Assembly (NCBI GenBank): GCA_964631295.1 | Contig: CAZVXI010000140.1 | Coordinates: 1-8,436, forward strand | Direction of reading: 5' to 3' | DNA: 8,436 bases | From: CAZVXI01 sp964631295 | Lineage (GTDB): Bacteria; Planctomycetota; Phycisphaerae; Phycisphaerales; SM1A02 | Shown here: piece by piece, positions 1 to 7,654 of the stretch | Numbering within the stretch: the first letter of the stretch is position 1 | Layout of the letters: each line of letters begins with the position of its first letter | The notes under the pieces: model-generated | What the model saw: only the letters and a program-made list of their open reading frames with translations | Database searches by the model: none | What the model was told of the DNA's origin: nothing | Position numbers and translations under genes: made by a program

Positions 1-40
1 GGCTGCTGTCGTGACGCTTGGAGGATACGTCGCCGATACC

Positions 41-1468
41 TCAGGACAAGCCGACCGCATCGGCCACACGTGCTATCAGCTTCTCTGCCGACTCGTGTGT
101 ATCTGCCTCAGCGATCAACCGCAGGATCGGCTCGGTATTGCTCGGCCGCAGATGCACCCATCCATCTGCAACATCAATACGCACGCCGTCAGCATCGTTG
201 ATGCGTTCGTCGGCAAAGTGTTGCCGCGCGCAATTAAGCATCCTGGAGACCGCGTCACGACCGCCAATCCCGCTGAGGTCGAACTTGCGCTTGATCATGA
301 CGTATCGAGGCAGTTCTTTGATCACGTTGCTGAGTGTCACGCCGCGTGTTGCGAGCAACTCCAGCACGAGCGCCATTGAGCTGAGTGAATCGCGCACCCA
401 CGTCACGCCGGGCAGAATCACACCGCCGTTGCCTTCGCCGCCGATGAGCGCGTTGTGCTGCTGCATGAGTTCGACGACGTTGGCCTCCCCAACAGCGCTT
501 CGATACACCGCGCTGCCGGCGAAACGCGCTGCAATGTCATCAACCATCCGGCTTGTGGAGAGGTTGGCAACGACTGCACTGCCGCCTTCACGTCGTTCCA
601 GCACGCGCAACACGCAAAGGGCGAGCGTGTATTCCTCACCAATGTAGCTGCCACGCTCATCGACGATCGCCAGACGATCCGCATCGGGGTCCTGCGCGAA
701 GCCGATCACGGCATCGCCATCAGCGCGCACGTGCGCTGCGAGATCGGCCAGATTCTCTCTGGTCGGTTCGGGTGTGTGAGCGAAGAACCCGGTCGGATCG
801 CCGTTGAGATGCACAACATCGCAGCCGAGCGCGTCGAGCAGCATCCGTCCACTTCGACAGCCGGCACCGTTGATACTGTCCAGAATGACGCGGAAACGTC
901 GCTTGCAGATTGACGCGGTGTCCACACAGTCGAGCACGCGTTCGACGTGAACATCATTCGCGTCATCAATCCGCGTGAGCGCATCATCAGCATGTTTGAC
1001 CGCGAGCACGTCACCGTGATTGAAACGGCTGATGACCTGTCGGGCCTGTTCCGGCGGCGGCGCAACGCCGCGGCTGTCAAGCGACTTGAGCCCGTTCCAC
1101 TGGATCGGATTGTGTGATGCAGTGATGCACATTCCACCGGCAGCTTGCAGCGTATCGATCATCACGCCAACGGTCGGCGTTGCCACGATGCCAAGATCGC
1201 GCACTCGGCAGCCAACGGAAATGAGACCGGATGTCGCAGCATGTGCGAGCATCGCCCCGGACGGCCGGCTGTCGCGACCTGCAACGATCAACGGATGTGC
1301 TTCGCCGACATTTTCCCGCACATGCGAACCGAATGCAGCCGCATACCGGGCAGCGACGGCAGGCGTCATCGTCTCGCCAACAATCCCGCGAGCGCCGGAA
1401 ACAGACAGCATCAGCGGTTGATCAGGCGTTGCCGGTGATGAATCGGACGATTTGGTGGATGTGTGCAT
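41..1468 (-). CDS. glmM: Phosphoglucosamine mutase-like phosphohexomutase (GlmM/ManB superfamily)
   Basis: A 475-residue alpha-D-phosphohexomutase, which moves phosphate between C6 and C1 of a hexose phosphate in the cytoplasm. The likely reaction is glucosamine-6-P to glucosamine-1-P, feeding UDP-GlcNAc for cell-envelope synthesis. All four family signatures are visible: the catalytic phosphoserine loop TASHNP (116-121, Ser118), the metal-binding loop DPDADR (260-265), the sugar-specificity loop GGEGNGG (343-349) and the C-terminal phosphate-binding loop RPSNTEPILR (441-450). Length is normal. The sugar loop is of the GEGNGG type rather than the GEQSGH type of classical proteobacterial GlmM, so phosphomannomutase or phosphoglucomutase activity cannot be excluded. 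The first 19 residues are rich in Ser, Thr and Pro and precede the conserved LSVSGARGIVGE. The ATG at 1468 has no strong Shine-Dalgarno sequence, and Met20 (1411) is an alternative start with no better one. The gene is divergent from ppk1. Family is certain; substrate is inferred. Confidence 0.93.
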   Translation of the reverse strand: MHTSTKSSDSSPATPDQPLMLSVSGARGIVGETMTPAVAARYAAAFGSHVRENVGEAHPLIVAGRDSRPSGAMLAHAATSGLISVGCRVRDLGIVATPTVGVMIDTLQAAGGMCITASHNPIQWNGLKSLDSRGVAPPPEQARQVISRFNHGDVLAVKHADDALTRIDDANDVHVERVLDCVDTASICKRRFRVILDSINGAGCRSGRMLLDALGCDVVHLNGDPTGFFAHTPEPTRENLADLAAHVRADGDAVIGFAQDPDADRLAIVDERGSYIGEEYTLALCVLRVLERREGGSAVVANLSTSRMVDDIAARFAGSAVYRSAVGEANVVELMQQHNALIGGEGNGGVILPGVTWVRDSLSSMALVLELLATRGVTLSNVIKELPRYVMIKRKFDLSGIGGRDAVSRMLNCARQHFADERINDADGVRIDVADGWVHLRPSNTEPILRLIAEADTHESAEKLIARVADAVGLS

Positions 1469-1617
1469 CGCGTGAGTTCCGGGTCCGGCCGGGTTCTATC
1501 GAAGAGTCATCGAACGTGGCGCCGTCGTCTTGACGATATCTGAATAATAGATTCGGCCATCTTGCAAGAGCATCCTAAGGTATGCATGCCCATGTGCGTT
1601 GTGCCATCGGAGTTGAG
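1469..1617. promoter_or_regulatory. Divergent intergenic region between glmM-like gene and ppk1
   Basis: About 150 bp separate the two divergent start codons, so promoters for both genes should lie here. The AT-rich patch at about 1536-1552 stands out from the GC-rich surroundings. On the minus strand it contains TATTAT (1549-1544), a possible -10 element for the mutase gene, but no matching -35 is seen at 16-18 bp. On the plus strand TTGACG (1530-1535) resembles a -35 element but has no good -10 at normal spacing. A perfect 10-bp palindrome, TCTTGCAAGA, lies at 1560-1569 and could be an operator half or chance. No promoter is firmly assigned. Confidence 0.3.
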
Positions 1618-1620
1618 ATG
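1608..1620 (+). promoter_or_regulatory. Shine-Dalgarno sequence deciding the ppk1 start
   Basis: GGAG at 1609-1612 sits five bases before the ATG at 1618-1620, a normal ribosome-binding arrangement. The upstream in-frame ATG at 1582 has only AAGG one base before it, too close to act. The start at 1618 is therefore preferred; the 12 extra residues encoded from 1582 are probably not translated. Confidence 0.6.
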
Positions 1621-3785
1621 ACGAGAGTGAATCTAGGCCGCGTCGAGACAGAGCCACGCGATCAGTCTGCGCCGCCCGGCGAGCCGGCGCGATACCTCAA
1701 CCGCGACCTGCAATGGCTGGAGTTCAACCGTCGCGTGCTGCACCAGTCGATGGATGAGTCGTTGCCGTTGCTCGAGCGTGTGCGGTTCCTGTCNNNNNNN
1801 NNNCGATCTTCGCCAGCAATCTCGACGAGTTCTTCATGAAGCGCGTCGGCGGCCTGCGACGGCAGATTGACGCAGGCGTGGAGGTCGTGCGGTACGAGGG
1901 CGTCAGCCCGGCAACCCTGCTGCGTGATATCCGCCAGCGTGTCATTCCGATGACGATCGCCAAGGCTGAGTGCTACAACAAGCAGATCCTCCCCGCGCTC
2001 CGCGAGCATGGCATCGAACTGATCACCTATTCTGAAACGACTGAAGCCGAGCGTGAGCATCTGCGCGCGTACTTCCAGAGCAACGTGTTTCCGATCCTCA
2101 CGCCGCTGGCGGTTGACCTCGGGCATCGCTTTCCGTTCATCTCGAACCTGAGCACGTCGCTGGGCGTGATGCTCCGCAGGCCGGACTCATCGGAACATCT
2201 CTTCGCACGTGTGAAGGTGCCCGATTCGATTGACCTCTGGCATCAGATCGGAAAGTCGTCGCGCTACATTTCGTTGACAGGCATCATCGAAGCGCACATC
2301 GACGAACTCTTCGCAGGCATGGAAATCCTCAGCGTGCTGCCGTTCCGCATCACACGAAATGCTGACGTGGAAGGCGATGATGCAGATGCTGAAGATCTGC
2401 TCGAACAGATTCAGTCGGCACTGCGCGAGCGACGCTTTGCGCCAGTTGTGCGGATGCAGTTCGGCAGGCGACCGGCGCAGCCGATGCTTGACTTCCTCAC
2501 GGATGAACTCGAACTGACTGAAGCAGACATCTACGAAACCCGCGGACTGGTCAACTATCGCTCACTGGAGCAGATCGCGTCGTTTGACCTGCCTCACCTG
2601 CACTTTTCGCCGTGGACGCCAGTGACACCGACGCGGTTGCGCGACCGTGAACAGGACATCTTCAGCGTGATTCGCGAAGGCGACCTGCTCGTGCATCATC
2701 CGTATGAGTCATTTGACGATTCCGTCGAGCGGTTCATCGAGGAAGCATCAGTGGACCCCAACGTGCTGTGCATCAAACAGGCACTGTACCGCACGTCCGG
2801 CGACAGCGAGTTTGTCCGATCACTCATTCGAGCAGCCGAGCGTGGCAAACAGGTCGCGGTGCTCGTCGAGTTGCGTGCTCGATTTGATGAAGAGCGCAAC
2901 ATCGAATGGGCGCGCAAACTCGAAGATGCAGGTGTTCATGTCGCGTACGGCGTCGTCGGGCTCAAGACGCACACCAAGATCGCCCTCGTTGTCCGCAAGG
3001 AAGGCAATGCCATTCGTTCCTATTGCCACATCGGCACAGGCAACTACAACGCCAGCACAGCACGACTCTACGAAGATGTCGGCCTGCTCACATGCGATCC
3101 AACGATCTGCGAAGATGTCATCGATGTGTTCAATTTTATGACCGGCCGCTCACGACACCATCAGTACAAGAAGCTGCTGGTTGCGCCGTTCTCGATGAAG
3201 CAGCCGTTCATTGATCGCATTCGTCGCGAGATCGACATCCAGAACGCGTCCGGCAACGGCAGGATCATCGCCAAGATGAACCAGTTGCAGGACCGTGAGA
3301 TCATCGAGGCGTTGTATGACGCCAGTGCTGCGGGCGTGCAGATCGACTTGATCGTGCGCGGATTCTGCACTCTGATCCCTGGTATGCCGGGCCTGAGCGA
3401 GAATATCCGACTCACATCGATCGTTGGCCGATTCCTCGAGCACAGCCGCATCTTCTGGTTTGGTCGCGGCGAAAATGATCCGCTCGAAGGTGAGTTCATC
3501 ATCGGGTCTGCCGACTGGATGTACCGCAATCTGCACAGGCGTGTTGAGGCGGCCGCGCCGATCGAGAAGCGTTCTCTGAGGCTGCGCCTCTGGAACGTCC
3601 TCGAGGCCTGCCTGGCGGATCACCGGTTGACGTGGGACGGCAAAGCCGACGGCACGTTCACCCTCCGCGCCTCTGATGGCTTCCAGCCTGATTCGCCCGA
3701 GGCGATCGGTGTGCATCAGCGGTTGATGGATATGACGATGCAGGCTTCGCGCTACACCAATATAGACGATGACCAGTCCGAGTGA
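1618..3785 (+). CDS. ppk: Polyphosphate kinase 1, interrupted by a 10-N assembly gap
   Basis: PPK1 reversibly transfers the gamma-phosphate of ATP onto inorganic polyphosphate, making the cell's phosphate and stress-response polymer; it is usually membrane-associated. The N-terminal part shows LNRDLQWLEFNRRVL, and IFASNLDEFFMKRVGGLRRQ follows the gap. The catalytic half has HHPYESF (about 356-362), KTHTK (about 446-450), the HIGTGNYN autophosphorylation motif (His about 467) and EHSRIFWFGRG with the second conserved His (about 605), then IGSADWMYRNLHRRVE. As written, the 10 Ns put the two halves in different frames. If the true junction is a one-base overlap (TC then CG read as TCG), the sequence is ...RFL-S-IFASNLDEFF, as in the family, giving about 718 residues, a normal PPK1 length. 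Residue numbers assume that repair. The start at 1618 is chosen for its GGAG site. The gene ends 4 bp from the oppositely oriented modC. No ppx or pho-type gene adjoins it. Confidence 0.94.
1794..1803. other. Assembly gap (10 Ns) inside ppk1
   Basis: Ten consecutive Ns fall within a conserved N-terminal stretch of ppk1. The frame before the gap ends ...CTG TC and the frame after begins CG ATC TTC. Keeping one open frame requires a true gap of 2 modulo 3 bases (-1, 2, 5 and so on), so a literal length of 10 is inconsistent with an intact gene. The -1 case gives a single Ser between FL and IF, matching the one-residue spacing usual in PPK1. The run is most likely an arbitrary scaffolding placeholder. 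Confidence 0.9.
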
Positions 3786-3789
3786 CAGC

Positions 3790-4893
3790 TCACACAACAC
3801 GCAAAGCGTTCGTCTTGATCAGCAGCCAGACTTCGCTCCCGACGGCAAGTTGCAAGTCCCGCACAGCGCGCTGGCTGACTTCCACCAGCAGAACCTCGCC
3901 ACAATCCGCCTCGACGACAACACTCCGATCATGAACATGGATCGACTTGATGCCTGCACGAATCTGATTCTGAATCGATGTCCCCTGCAATGGCTGCTTC
4001 GCAAGCGCAATATCCTGAGGCCGAACTGCCACATGGACCGGCGTGCGCGCAATCTGCGGGCGAATGGCAGCAGTTGGCACCAGAAACTGTGGCCGCTCGC
4101 CGTCACGTTGTCTCCCGAATCGCAGTGCCACAAGATCATCTGATTCGCCTGTTGCGATATCACACTCTACGACATTGAGCAGCCCGAGGTCTCGCACAAC
4201 CGGGAACGCCTCATCATCTGCAACGATCTGCGTGATCGTTCCGGAACCCGCGACTCGGCCTGAGTTCATCAGAACCGCAGTGTCAGTCAGTTGCATAACC
4301 TCGGACAGATCGTGCGCAACATACACGACCGGGACGCGCAACTCCTCGCACACACGGCGGAGCAGCGGTGTAATCTGCGCGCGCAGCCGTTGATCCAACC
4401 CTGTCATCGGTTCGTCAAGCAGCAGCAGGCCCGGGCTGCTCAACAGCGCCCGACCGATTGCGACGCGCTGCGCTTCACCGCCTGAAAGTTGCGATGGCCG
4501 GCTCCCGAGCAGCGGCTGAAGTTCCATCAGGTCGACCACATTGTCGAACGACATCGATGATTCTCGCGATGATCGCACACCATATCGCAGGTTCCGCGCC
4601 ACGGTCAGGTGGGGCAGCAGTCTGTGATCCTGAAAGACGAAACCGACACGCCGTTTGTGCGGCGGCACCCAGATCGACTGTGTCGTGTCGCACCAGACTG
4701 TGTCGCCGAGCGCTATTCGACCCCGGTCAGGCCTGACGAGCCCTGCGATGAGATGCAACACCGTTGTCTTGCCGCTGCCGGACCTGCCCAGCAGACCGGT
4801 GACATGCTGCGCGCAGCGAAATGATGCGTCGAGCACAAAGCTGCCGCGAGTCCAATGCGCTTCAAACGACAGCTTCGCCGCATTCTCACTCAT
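3790..4893 (-). CDS. modC: Molybdate ABC transporter ATP-binding protein ModC
   Basis: A 367-residue cytoplasmic ATPase that drives molybdate (possibly also tungstate) import through ModB. The nucleotide-binding domain is complete: Walker A GRSGSGKTT (36-44), Q-loop VFQD (Gln88), signature LSGGEAQR (136-143), Walker B LLLLDEP (156-162) and switch His194 in AHD. The linker runs from about 205 to 300. A C-terminal domain of about 64 residues (302-365), starting GTSIQNQIRAGIKSI, is a TOBE/Mop-like fold, which in ModC proteins binds oxyanion and can inhibit transport. Length is typical of ModC. The ATG at 4893 overlaps the modB stop as ATGA, so translation is probably coupled. It is the last gene of the pilT-modA-modB-modC unit and ends 4 bp from the ppk1 stop, facing it, with no terminator hairpin in between. 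The ModC call rests on the ModA and ModB neighbours; sulfate-type CysA is the main alternative and fits less well. Confidence 0.93.
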   Translation of the reverse strand: MSENAAKLSFEAHWTRGSFVLDASFRCAQHVTGLLGRSGSGKTTVLHLIAGLVRPDRGRIALGDTVWCDTTQSIWVPPHKRRVGFVFQDHRLLPHLTVARNLRYGVRSSRESSMSFDNVVDLMELQPLLGSRPSQLSGGEAQRVAIGRALLSSPGLLLLDEPMTGLDQRLRAQITPLLRRVCEELRVPVVYVAHDLSEVMQLTDTAVLMNSGRVAGSGTITQIVADDEAFPVVRDLGLLNVVECDIATGESDDLVALRFGRQRDGERPQFLVPTAAIRPQIARTPVHVAVRPQDIALAKQPLQGTSIQNQIRAGIKSIHVHDRSVVVEADCGEVLLVEVSQRAVRDLQLAVGSEVWLLIKTNALRVV

Positions 4894-5612
4894 GACACAC
4901 GCACCATGCGTCTCGCGCGCTGCGCAAGTTGCTCGGAGATCATCAGCGCTCCGAGCGAGACGAGAATCGAAACGATCACCAGCACTGTTGCCGCGTCACC
5001 GCCGTCCGGAGTCTGCGTGAAGGTAAAAACAGCCAGCGGGAGTGTGCGTGTCTCGCCGGCGATGTTGCCCGCGAACGTGATCGTCGCCCCGAACTCGCCG
5101 AGCGAGCGCGCAAAGGCGAGGATTGCGCCGGTCACGATGCCGGGCATCGCCAGTGGCAGCGTCACCGTCCACCAGACGCGCAGTGGTGGCGCGCCAAGTG
5201 TCGCAGCCGCCTGCTCGCAACGCTCGTCGGCCGACTCGATTGACAGTCTGACGGCGCGCACAAGCAGGGGAAATCCCATGATTGCTGATGCGATCACCGC
5301 AGCCTTCCATGTGAACGCGATGTCAATACCAAGCCGATCAACAACCCCTCCAAGCCAGCCACGCCGACCGAGTGCGAGCAGCAGCATGTACCCGACGACG
5401 ACCGGCGGCAGCACGAGCGGCAGGTGAATGATCGCGTCAACAACCGACCTCCCGGGAAATCGCGCGCGCGCCAGCAGCCATCCACATACAACTCCCGGCA
5501 CGAGCATCACCAGCACCGCGATGACAGACACTCTCAGCGACAGCCACAACGCCGGCATCGCCGCGTCAAAAGCACCGGTCATGTTTGTCTGGCTCAACAG
5601 CCCATTCATCAT
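4890..5612 (-). CDS. modB: Molybdate ABC transporter permease ModB
   Basis: A 240-residue inner-membrane permease forming, as a homodimer, the molybdate channel. Hydrophobic segments lie at about 20-48, 60-82, 103-120, 152-168 and 206-226, consistent with the usual five-helix ModB. The segment LPLVLPPVVVGYMLL (64-78) is characteristic of ModB/CysT-type permeases. The cytoplasmic EAA loop that docks on the ATPase reads EQAAATLGAPPLRVWW (133-148), followed by LPLAMPGI. ARSLGEFGATITFAGN (168-183) is another conserved block. The gene begins with two adjacent ATGs (5612 and 5609). GGAG lies two bases before the first and five before the second, so 5609 may be the real start, giving 239 residues and a one-base TGATG junction with modA. 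The 3' end overlaps modC by 4 bp. Confidence 0.94.
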   Translation of the reverse strand: MMNGLLSQTNMTGAFDAAMPALWLSLRVSVIAVLVMLVPGVVCGWLLARARFPGRSVVDAIIHLPLVLPPVVVGYMLLLALGRRGWLGGVVDRLGIDIAFTWKAAVIASAIMGFPLLVRAVRLSIESADERCEQAAATLGAPPLRVWWTVTLPLAMPGIVTGAILAFARSLGEFGATITFAGNIAGETRTLPLAVFTFTQTPDGGDAATVLVIVSILVSLGALMISEQLAQRARRMVRVS

Positions 5613-6400
5613 CGCTCCGAGGGTAGCACCACAAAGCCCGCATCGCGAAATACATCCGCTGCTGCTTCACCTTGGAAATACGCAAACAACTGTGCTGCCT
5701 CATCGGGTGCCCGAGGTGTAAGCACTGCGGGATAGACGATTGGTTCATGCAGGGATTCATCGAAGACGGCGACGACGCGCACACGCTTGCTGATCCTCGC
5801 GTCCGTCGCGTACACGATGCCGAACCGTGCCTGCTGCGATGCCACAAACTGCAATGCTGAACGCACGTCCATGCAGGGCACAATCAGCGGCTCAAGAACA
5901 GCCCACCATGCGAGCGCTTCCATCGCCTGCCGCGCATATCTTCCGCCCGGCACATGTGCCGGGTCGCCGATCGCGAGCCGCTCGTCGCTCAGCCAATTGA
6001 TGCCCGCCTCCCCTGCCGCAATCTCAACCGCTGCATCATCATCGTGATGAGCGATCAGCACCAGGCGATTGCCCAGCAGGTCCACCCGTGTGCCCGCGTC
6101 AATCATCGACGCAGCTTCGAGGCGATCTACCCACTGCTGATTCGCTGAGAGATACACATCGCAGGGCACCCCGGCTTCTATCTGCCGCGCCAGCGTGGAT
6201 GAAGAACCAGCATTGATCCGCACATCCACCTGCGGGTGCTTGGCCTCAAACTGCTTCGCGATTGTCTCGATCACATCAGCAGCGCTCGCCGCACACGACA
6301 CGCGAACGACCTGGCGACCATCTTCCTCTGAGCTACATGACACGAGCACACAACAGCTCCAGACGATGCACAGTACTGCCACTGGGTGAGCGATCATCAT
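5609..6400 (-). CDS. modA: Molybdate-binding lipoprotein ModA
   Basis: A 263-residue solute-binding protein that captures molybdate outside the inner membrane and delivers it to ModB. Residues 1-21 form a hydrophobic signal ending in a lipobox, LVSC (19-22), so the mature protein should begin at lipid-modified Cys22 rather than be freely periplasmic. ModA hallmarks: CAASAADVIETIAKQFE (36-52), INAGSSSTLARQIEAG (62-77) with the oxyanion-binding serines, CDVYLSAN (80-87), IGDPAHVPGGRYARQAME (144-161), FGIVYATDA (193-201) and IVYPAVLT (221-228). Length is typical. The first ATG (6400) overlaps the pilT stop as ATGA; a second ATG follows at 6397 and could also serve, with only a weak GGA upstream. 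It is the first mod gene of the operon, directly downstream of the pilT-like gene. Tungstate binding is possible; the sequence does not separate the two oxyanions. Confidence 0.95.
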   Translation of the reverse strand: MMIAHPVAVLCIVWSCCVLVSCSSEEDGRQVVRVSCAASAADVIETIAKQFEAKHPQVDVRINAGSSSTLARQIEAGVPCDVYLSANQQWVDRLEAASMIDAGTRVDLLGNRLVLIAHHDDDAAVEIAAGEAGINWLSDERLAIGDPAHVPGGRYARQAMEALAWWAVLEPLIVPCMDVRSALQFVASQQARFGIVYATDARISKRVRVVAVFDESLHEPIVYPAVLTPRAPDEAAQLFAYFQGEAAADVFRDAGFVVLPSER

Positions 6401-7509
6401 TTCGTCCGGGAGATCAGTGTGTCTGCTTTCACCTGAATCCCACGGACACGGCTGCGCAGCGCTTCGGAGTTTGGTGCGTAGCGCTCTGCCACTTTCAGCT
6501 CGACCCAGTCTTCATCAACAAGTTTCGCGAGGCTGCTCGTGAAGCTGTGCATCCCCTCATGTTCTGATGAAGCCATGACCGCGGGCAGATCATCATCCTC
6601 ACCCTCACGAATCTTGTCTGCAACTGTCGAGTTGTTCATCAGCACTTCCGTCGCAGGCACCCGCTGAACACCCTGCCGAACGCATGGCAGAAGTTTCTGC
6701 GCCATTACTGCACGCAGCCCGGCTGCGAGCGCAGAACGAATAAACCCGTGATCCTTCACCTCGAAGAACTCGAGGATGCGCGCAAACGCCTGCATCGTGT
6801 CAGCCGTGTGCAGCGTGACAAACACCAGATGCCCCGTCTCGGCTGCCTGAATCCCTGCCAGCATCGTCTCGCGATCGCGCAGCTCGCCGATCATAATCAC
6901 ATCCGGGTCCTGCCGAACCGCAGCACGCAGCGCACGCGGGAAGTCCGGCACATCAATGCCAATCTCCCGCTGCGATATATACGACAACTTCGGCCGGAAC
7001 AGATACTCGATCGGATCCTCGATCGTGATCAGGTTGCAGTGCCGCGTCTGGTTGATGTGGTCCATCATCGCTGCCAGCGTGGAACTCTTGCCCGAGCCCG
7101 TCACGCCGCACACAATCACGAGCCCCTCATGCGTTGATTCACTCACGCGCTCGTAGACCGGCGGCAGATGCAGCGCATGAAAGTCGGGCACTTCCGGATT
7201 CACCCGGCGAATCGCTGCGTGCAAGCCGCCGCCCGCATGAAAGACACTGCAGCGGAAGCGCTCCGCAGCCCCTTCATGGTGAGAGAAGTCGACTCCGCCG
7301 TTGTTCTCAAGATCTTCGCGCAGATGATCGGGAATGATCGACGAAAGCAACTGCTCAGTCTCCTCGCCTGTCATCGGCGGCGCTTCGACTTCATGCAACT
7401 CCGATGCGACTCGCAGCACCGCAGGCGAGCCGACCTTGATGTGCAGGTCCGACGCCTCGATTTCCTTCATCTTCTGCAACAACCGTTGGATCGTCAGCGC
7501 ACCGTGCAT
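6397..7509 (-). CDS. pilT: PilT-like type IV pilus retraction ATPase
   Basis: A 370-residue cytoplasmic hexameric ATPase of the PilT/GspE family. PilT proteins depolymerise type IV pili and power twitching motility. The N-terminal PAS-like domain has SDLHIKVGSPAVLRV (20-34). The core has Walker A GVTGSGKSS (135-143), Asp box ITIEDPIEYL (161-170), Walker B DPDVIMIGELRD (201-212) and His box TGHLVFVTLHT (225-235). Length suits PilT rather than the longer extension ATPase PilB, and no tetracysteine zinc site is seen. The C-terminal IREG motif (300-303) is kept, but the following residues are acidic (EDDDLP) where PilT usually has a THQI-like stretch, so this may be a PilT/PilU-like paralogue. 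GGGAGG at 7521-7516, six bases before the ATG, fixes the start. The stop overlaps modA by 4 bp. No other pilus gene is in the window. Confidence 0.92.
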   Translation of the reverse strand: MHGALTIQRLLQKMKEIEASDLHIKVGSPAVLRVASELHEVEAPPMTGEETEQLLSSIIPDHLREDLENNGGVDFSHHEGAAERFRCSVFHAGGGLHAAIRRVNPEVPDFHALHLPPVYERVSESTHEGLVIVCGVTGSGKSSTLAAMMDHINQTRHCNLITIEDPIEYLFRPKLSYISQREIGIDVPDFPRALRAAVRQDPDVIMIGELRDRETMLAGIQAAETGHLVFVTLHTADTMQAFARILEFFEVKDHGFIRSALAAGLRAVMAQKLLPCVRQGVQRVPATEVLMNNSTVADKIREGEDDDLPAVMASSEHEGMHSFTSSLAKLVDEDWVELKVAERYAPNSEALRSRVRGIQVKADTLISRTK

Positions 7510-7654
7510 CCCACACCTCCCGATTCATACCACATGAGTTGTCAGTCCGGAAGCCAACGTCTCTGCTCGCACAGGATACCACACCAGCATCCCGGCCGCA
7601 CGGCAAAGGCGATCTGGCACCCCGCGACGCCCAAATGCGACATACACTGCCCGT
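7510..7654. promoter_or_regulatory. Divergent intergenic region between pilT-mod operon and crcB
   Basis: These 145 bp separate two divergent starts and should contain the promoters of the pilT-modABC operon (minus strand) and of crcB (plus strand). The pilT side holds a strong ribosome-binding site (GGGAGG, 7521-7516). On the crcB side TACACT (7643-7648) fits the -10 pattern TANNNT and lies six bases from the ATG, without a recognisable -35 or any Shine-Dalgarno sequence. No convincing ModE site, Moco riboswitch or fluoride riboswitch was found. Confidence 0.35.
7643..7648 (+). promoter_or_regulatory. Candidate -10 element of a leaderless crcB transcript
   Basis: TACACT matches TANNNT and ends six bases before the crcB ATG. 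A transcript starting at this spacing would begin at or next to the start codon. The lack of any GGAG-like sequence before the ATG agrees with this. No -35 hexamer is recognisable at 16-18 bp upstream. Confidence 0.3.

Noticed and set aside
18..647. 209-codon plus-strand ORF opposite the mutase gene
   Set aside because: Antisense shadow of a strongly conserved gene, with Ser/Arg/Thr-rich low-information sequence and no domain.
1582..1617. Upstream in-frame ATG (1582) as the ppk1 start
   Set aside because: AAGG lies only one base before this ATG, whereas the ATG at 1618 has GGAG at the proper spacing, and the extra 12 residues show no conserved PPK1 feature.
3150..3800. 216-codon minus-strand ORF opposite ppk1
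   Set aside because: It is the antisense of the conserved catalytic half of ppk1; no motif is seen and it would overlap the end of modC.
7605..7654. Fluoride riboswitch before crcB, suggested by GGCGAT and a downstream CGCC-AAA-like stretch
   Set aside because: The conserved downstream part (a CUGAUG-type segment and the pairing that forms the pseudoknot) is absent before the start codon, and the spacing of the stem halves does not fit.
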